Source: Actinomycetes bacterium (GTDB lineage: Bacteria; Actinomycetota; Actinomycetes; Actinomycetales; Cellulomonadaceae). From it: 6,800 nucleotides of DNA. A model generated the notes under the pieces. The model was given only the letters and a program-made list of their open reading frames with translations. It was not told the DNA's origin and ran no database searches. Below are positions 5,387 to 6,800 of the stretch, one piece after another; the stretch's first letter is position 1, and every line of letters begins with the position of its first letter. Both the position numbers and the translations under genes were made by a program. Where the stretch lies: assembly GCA_023401045.1 (NCBI GenBank), contig JAEXEM010000123.1, forward strand, positions 1-6,800, written 5' to 3'.

Positions 5387-6715
5387 TCACCGTCCGGAGT
5401 CCTCGCGGCTGAACTGTGCGCCCAGGGCGTCGAGCTTCTCGGTGAAGTGCTCGTAGCCGCGGTCGATGAGGCTGATGCCCCGCACCGCCGACTGGCCCTT
5501 CGCCGCGAGCGCCGCGATGAGGTGGCTGAACCCGCCGCGCAGGTCCGGGACCTCGATCTCCGCCGCCGACAGCGGGGTCGGGCCGGAGATGACGGCCGAG
5601 TGGTAGAAGTTCCGCTGCCCGAAGCGGCAGGGCCGACCGCCGAGGCACTCCTTGTAGACCTGGATCGTCGCGCCCATGCCGACGAGCGCGTCGACGAAGC
5701 CGAACCGGTTCTCGTACACGGTCTCGTGGACGATCGACAGCCCACGTGCCTGGGTGAGCGCGACGACGAGCGGCTGCTGCCAGTCCGTCATGAACCCCGG
5801 GTGCACGTCGGTCTCGAGCTGGATCGAGTTGAGGTCGCCGCCCGGGTGGAAGAACCGGATGCCCTCGTCGTCGATCGTGAACTCGCCACCGACCTTGCGG
5901 AAGGTGTTGAGGAACGTCGTCATCTCCGGCTGCGTCGCCCCGCGGACGTACACGTCGCCGCCGGTGGCGAGCGCCGCGGCCGCCCACGACGCCGCCTCGA
6001 TCCGGTCGGCCAGCGCGGTGTGCTGGAAGCCGACGAGGCGGTCGACGCCCTCGATGCGGATGACCCGGTCGGTCGCGACCGAGATGATGGCACCCATCTT
6101 CTGCAGGACGTTGATGAGGTCCATGATCTCGGGCTCGATGGCCGCGTTCGACAGCTCGGTGATGCCCTCGGCGCGCACCGCCGTGAGGAGGAGCTGCTCG
6201 GTCGCACCGACGCTCGGGTAGGGCAGCGCGATCTTCGTGCCCTGGAGCCGGTGCGGGGCACGGATGTGGATGCCGTTGTCGGTCTTGTCCACGACCGCAC
6301 CGAACTGGCGGAGGATGTCGAGGTGGTAGTTGATCGGGCGGTCGCCGATGCGGCAGCCGCCGAGGTCGGGGATGAACGCCTCCCCCAGGCGGTGGAGCAG
6401 CGGCCCGCAGAAGAGGATGGGGATGCGGCTCGAGCCCGCGTGGGCGTCGATGTCCGCGACGTGCGCCGACTCGACGTCCGTCGGGTCGAGGCGCAGGGTC
6501 CCGGAGTCGTCGTCGATGTCGACCCGGACGCCGTGCAGGCGCAGCAGGCCGGACACGACGGCGACGTCGCGGATCTGGGGGACGTTGCGCAGCTCGCTCG
6601 GTGTCTCGCCGAGGAGTGCGGCGACCATCGCCTTGGAGACGAAGTTCTTGGCCCCCCGGACGGTGATCTCACCACGCAGCGGGTTGCCACCGTCGACGTA
6701 CAGCAGGTCGGTCAT
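5387..6715 (-). CDS. murA: UDP-N-acetylglucosamine 1-carboxyvinyltransferase
   Basis: MurA transfers enolpyruvate from PEP to UDP-GlcNAc, the first committed step of peptidoglycan synthesis, in the cytosol. The product has 442 residues, slightly longer than the usual ~420. Visible: GAKNFVSKAMVAALL (21-35, Lys23 and Asn24 at the UDP-GlcNAc/PEP site), Arg97 (SSRIPIL), the catalytic loop DLGGCRIGDRP (117-127) with Cys121 and Arg126, the domain-linking PSVGATEQLLL (167-177), a HPGFMTDWQQPL segment (305-316, catalytic Asp311), PDLRGGFSHLIAAL (390-403) and IDRGYEHFTEKL (417-428, Arg419). The loop cysteine is kept, unlike mycobacterial MurA, which has Asp. The alternative AroA (EPSP synthase) assignment is excluded by the GAKN and GGC loops. 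ATG 6715 is the only ATG or GTG in frame upstream of the conserved region within the window, and an AGGGGA site precedes it. It is followed by plsC in the same direction after 131 bp. Confidence 0.97.
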   Translation of the reverse strand: MTDLLYVDGGNPLRGEITVRGAKNFVSKAMVAALLGETPSELRNVPQIRDVAVVSGLLRLHGVRVDIDDDSGTLRLDPTDVESAHVADIDAHAGSSRIPILFCGPLLHRLGEAFIPDLGGCRIGDRPINYHLDILRQFGAVVDKTDNGIHIRAPHRLQGTKIALPYPSVGATEQLLLTAVRAEGITELSNAAIEPEIMDLINVLQKMGAIISVATDRVIRIEGVDRLVGFQHTALADRIEAASWAAAALATGGDVYVRGATQPEMTTFLNTFRKVGGEFTIDDEGIRFFHPGGDLNSIQLETDVHPGFMTDWQQPLVVALTQARGLSIVHETVYENRFGFVDALVGMGATIQVYKECLGGRPCRFGQRNFYHSAVISGPTPLSAAEIEVPDLRGGFSHLIAALAAKGQSAVRGISLIDRGYEHFTEKLDALGAQFSREDSGR

Positions 6716-6725
6716 GCGGATATCG

Positions 6726-6731
6726 TCCCCT
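6726..6731 (-). promoter_or_regulatory. ribosome-binding site of murA
   Basis: AGGGGA on the minus strand lies 10 bases before the murA ATG, a little long but acceptable spacing. It is the only recognisable Shine-Dalgarno before a gene in this window. No TANNNT box is found at leaderless distance from this start, so murA is probably transcribed from a promoter further upstream or beyond the edge. Confidence 0.5.
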
Positions 6732-6739
6732 ACCCGAGC

Positions 6740-6760
6740 GCCGACGCACGCCGTGTCGGC
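6740..6760 (-). other. hairpin upstream of murA
   Basis: GCCGAC (6740-6745) and GTCGGC (6755-6760) form a perfect 6-bp stem with a 9-base loop, which one G-T and one C-G pair could partly extend. It may terminate an upstream minus-strand gene beyond the window or sit in the murA 5' UTR. Apart from this and the RBS, the 85 bases upstream of murA hold nothing I can identify. Confidence 0.3.
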
Positions 6761-6800
6761 TCCTGGACGCGTGGTCCACTCGAAACCCTCACAAGAACGG

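Noticed and set aside
4531..5745. Upstream extension of the gpsA frame to 5745 (apparent 744-residue protein)
   Set aside because: The extension overlaps plsC and murA in another frame and is Arg/Ser/Pro-rich without motifs. It is an open-frame artefact of high GC. gpsA similarity begins at GTG 4530.
5361..6753. 12-base direct repeat CGACGCACGCCG at 5361-5372 and 6742-6753, flanking murA
   Set aside because: At this base composition several 12-base matches of G/C-rich words are expected by chance in 6.8 kb, and no other boundary signs are present.
6789..6800. TGA at 6791-6789 on the minus strand as the end of an upstream gene
   Set aside because: Only three codons precede the stop in the window, so nothing supports coding.

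Overview
The window is very GC-rich (well above 70% by eye), with strong G/C bias at third codon positions and many GTG starts. Together with the protein types, this points to an actinomycete, most likely of the Micrococcales/Cellulomonas kind. That placement is an inference from composition and family resemblance, not a database match. Everything I can support is chromosomal housekeeping. I see no mobile element, CRISPR array, tRNA, rRNA or phage gene, and no evidence of a new multi-gene system.

Layout, left to right: (1) thiL, minus strand, cut by the left edge so only the N-terminal half is present; (2) a DUF3515 lipoprotein gene, plus strand, divergent from thiL; (3) ddl (D-Ala-D-Ala ligase), minus strand, convergent with DUF3515; (4) a Cys/Met-metabolism PLP enzyme (cystathionine gamma-synthase/lyase type), plus strand, divergent from ddl; (5) gpsA, minus strand, convergent with the PLP enzyme; (6) plsC, minus strand, overlapping gpsA by 4 bp (GTGA); (7) murA, minus strand, just upstream of plsC; (8) 85 bases of murA upstream region at the right edge.

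Functionally, the minus-strand genes supply the cell envelope. MurA makes the first committed peptidoglycan precursor and Ddl makes the D-Ala-D-Ala dipeptide. GpsA supplies sn-glycerol-3-phosphate, and PlsC puts the second acyl chain on lysophosphatidate. ThiL completes thiamine diphosphate. From general knowledge, gpsA, ddl, DUF3515 and thiL sit close together in many actinobacteria (for example Mycobacterium, Streptomyces); the PLP enzyme is the least expected member here.

The most interesting signal is regulatory. Five of the seven genes (thiL, DUF3515, ddl, the PLP enzyme, plsC) have a TANNNT -10-like hexamer ending only 6-9 bases before the start codon and no clear Shine-Dalgarno. This is the signature of leaderless transcripts. 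The two exceptions make sense: gpsA is translationally coupled to plsC, and murA has an AGGGGA ribosome-binding site. In addition, both convergent gene pairs are separated by exactly 4 bases, with the two stop codons inside a dyad-symmetric sequence that could act as a bidirectional terminator.
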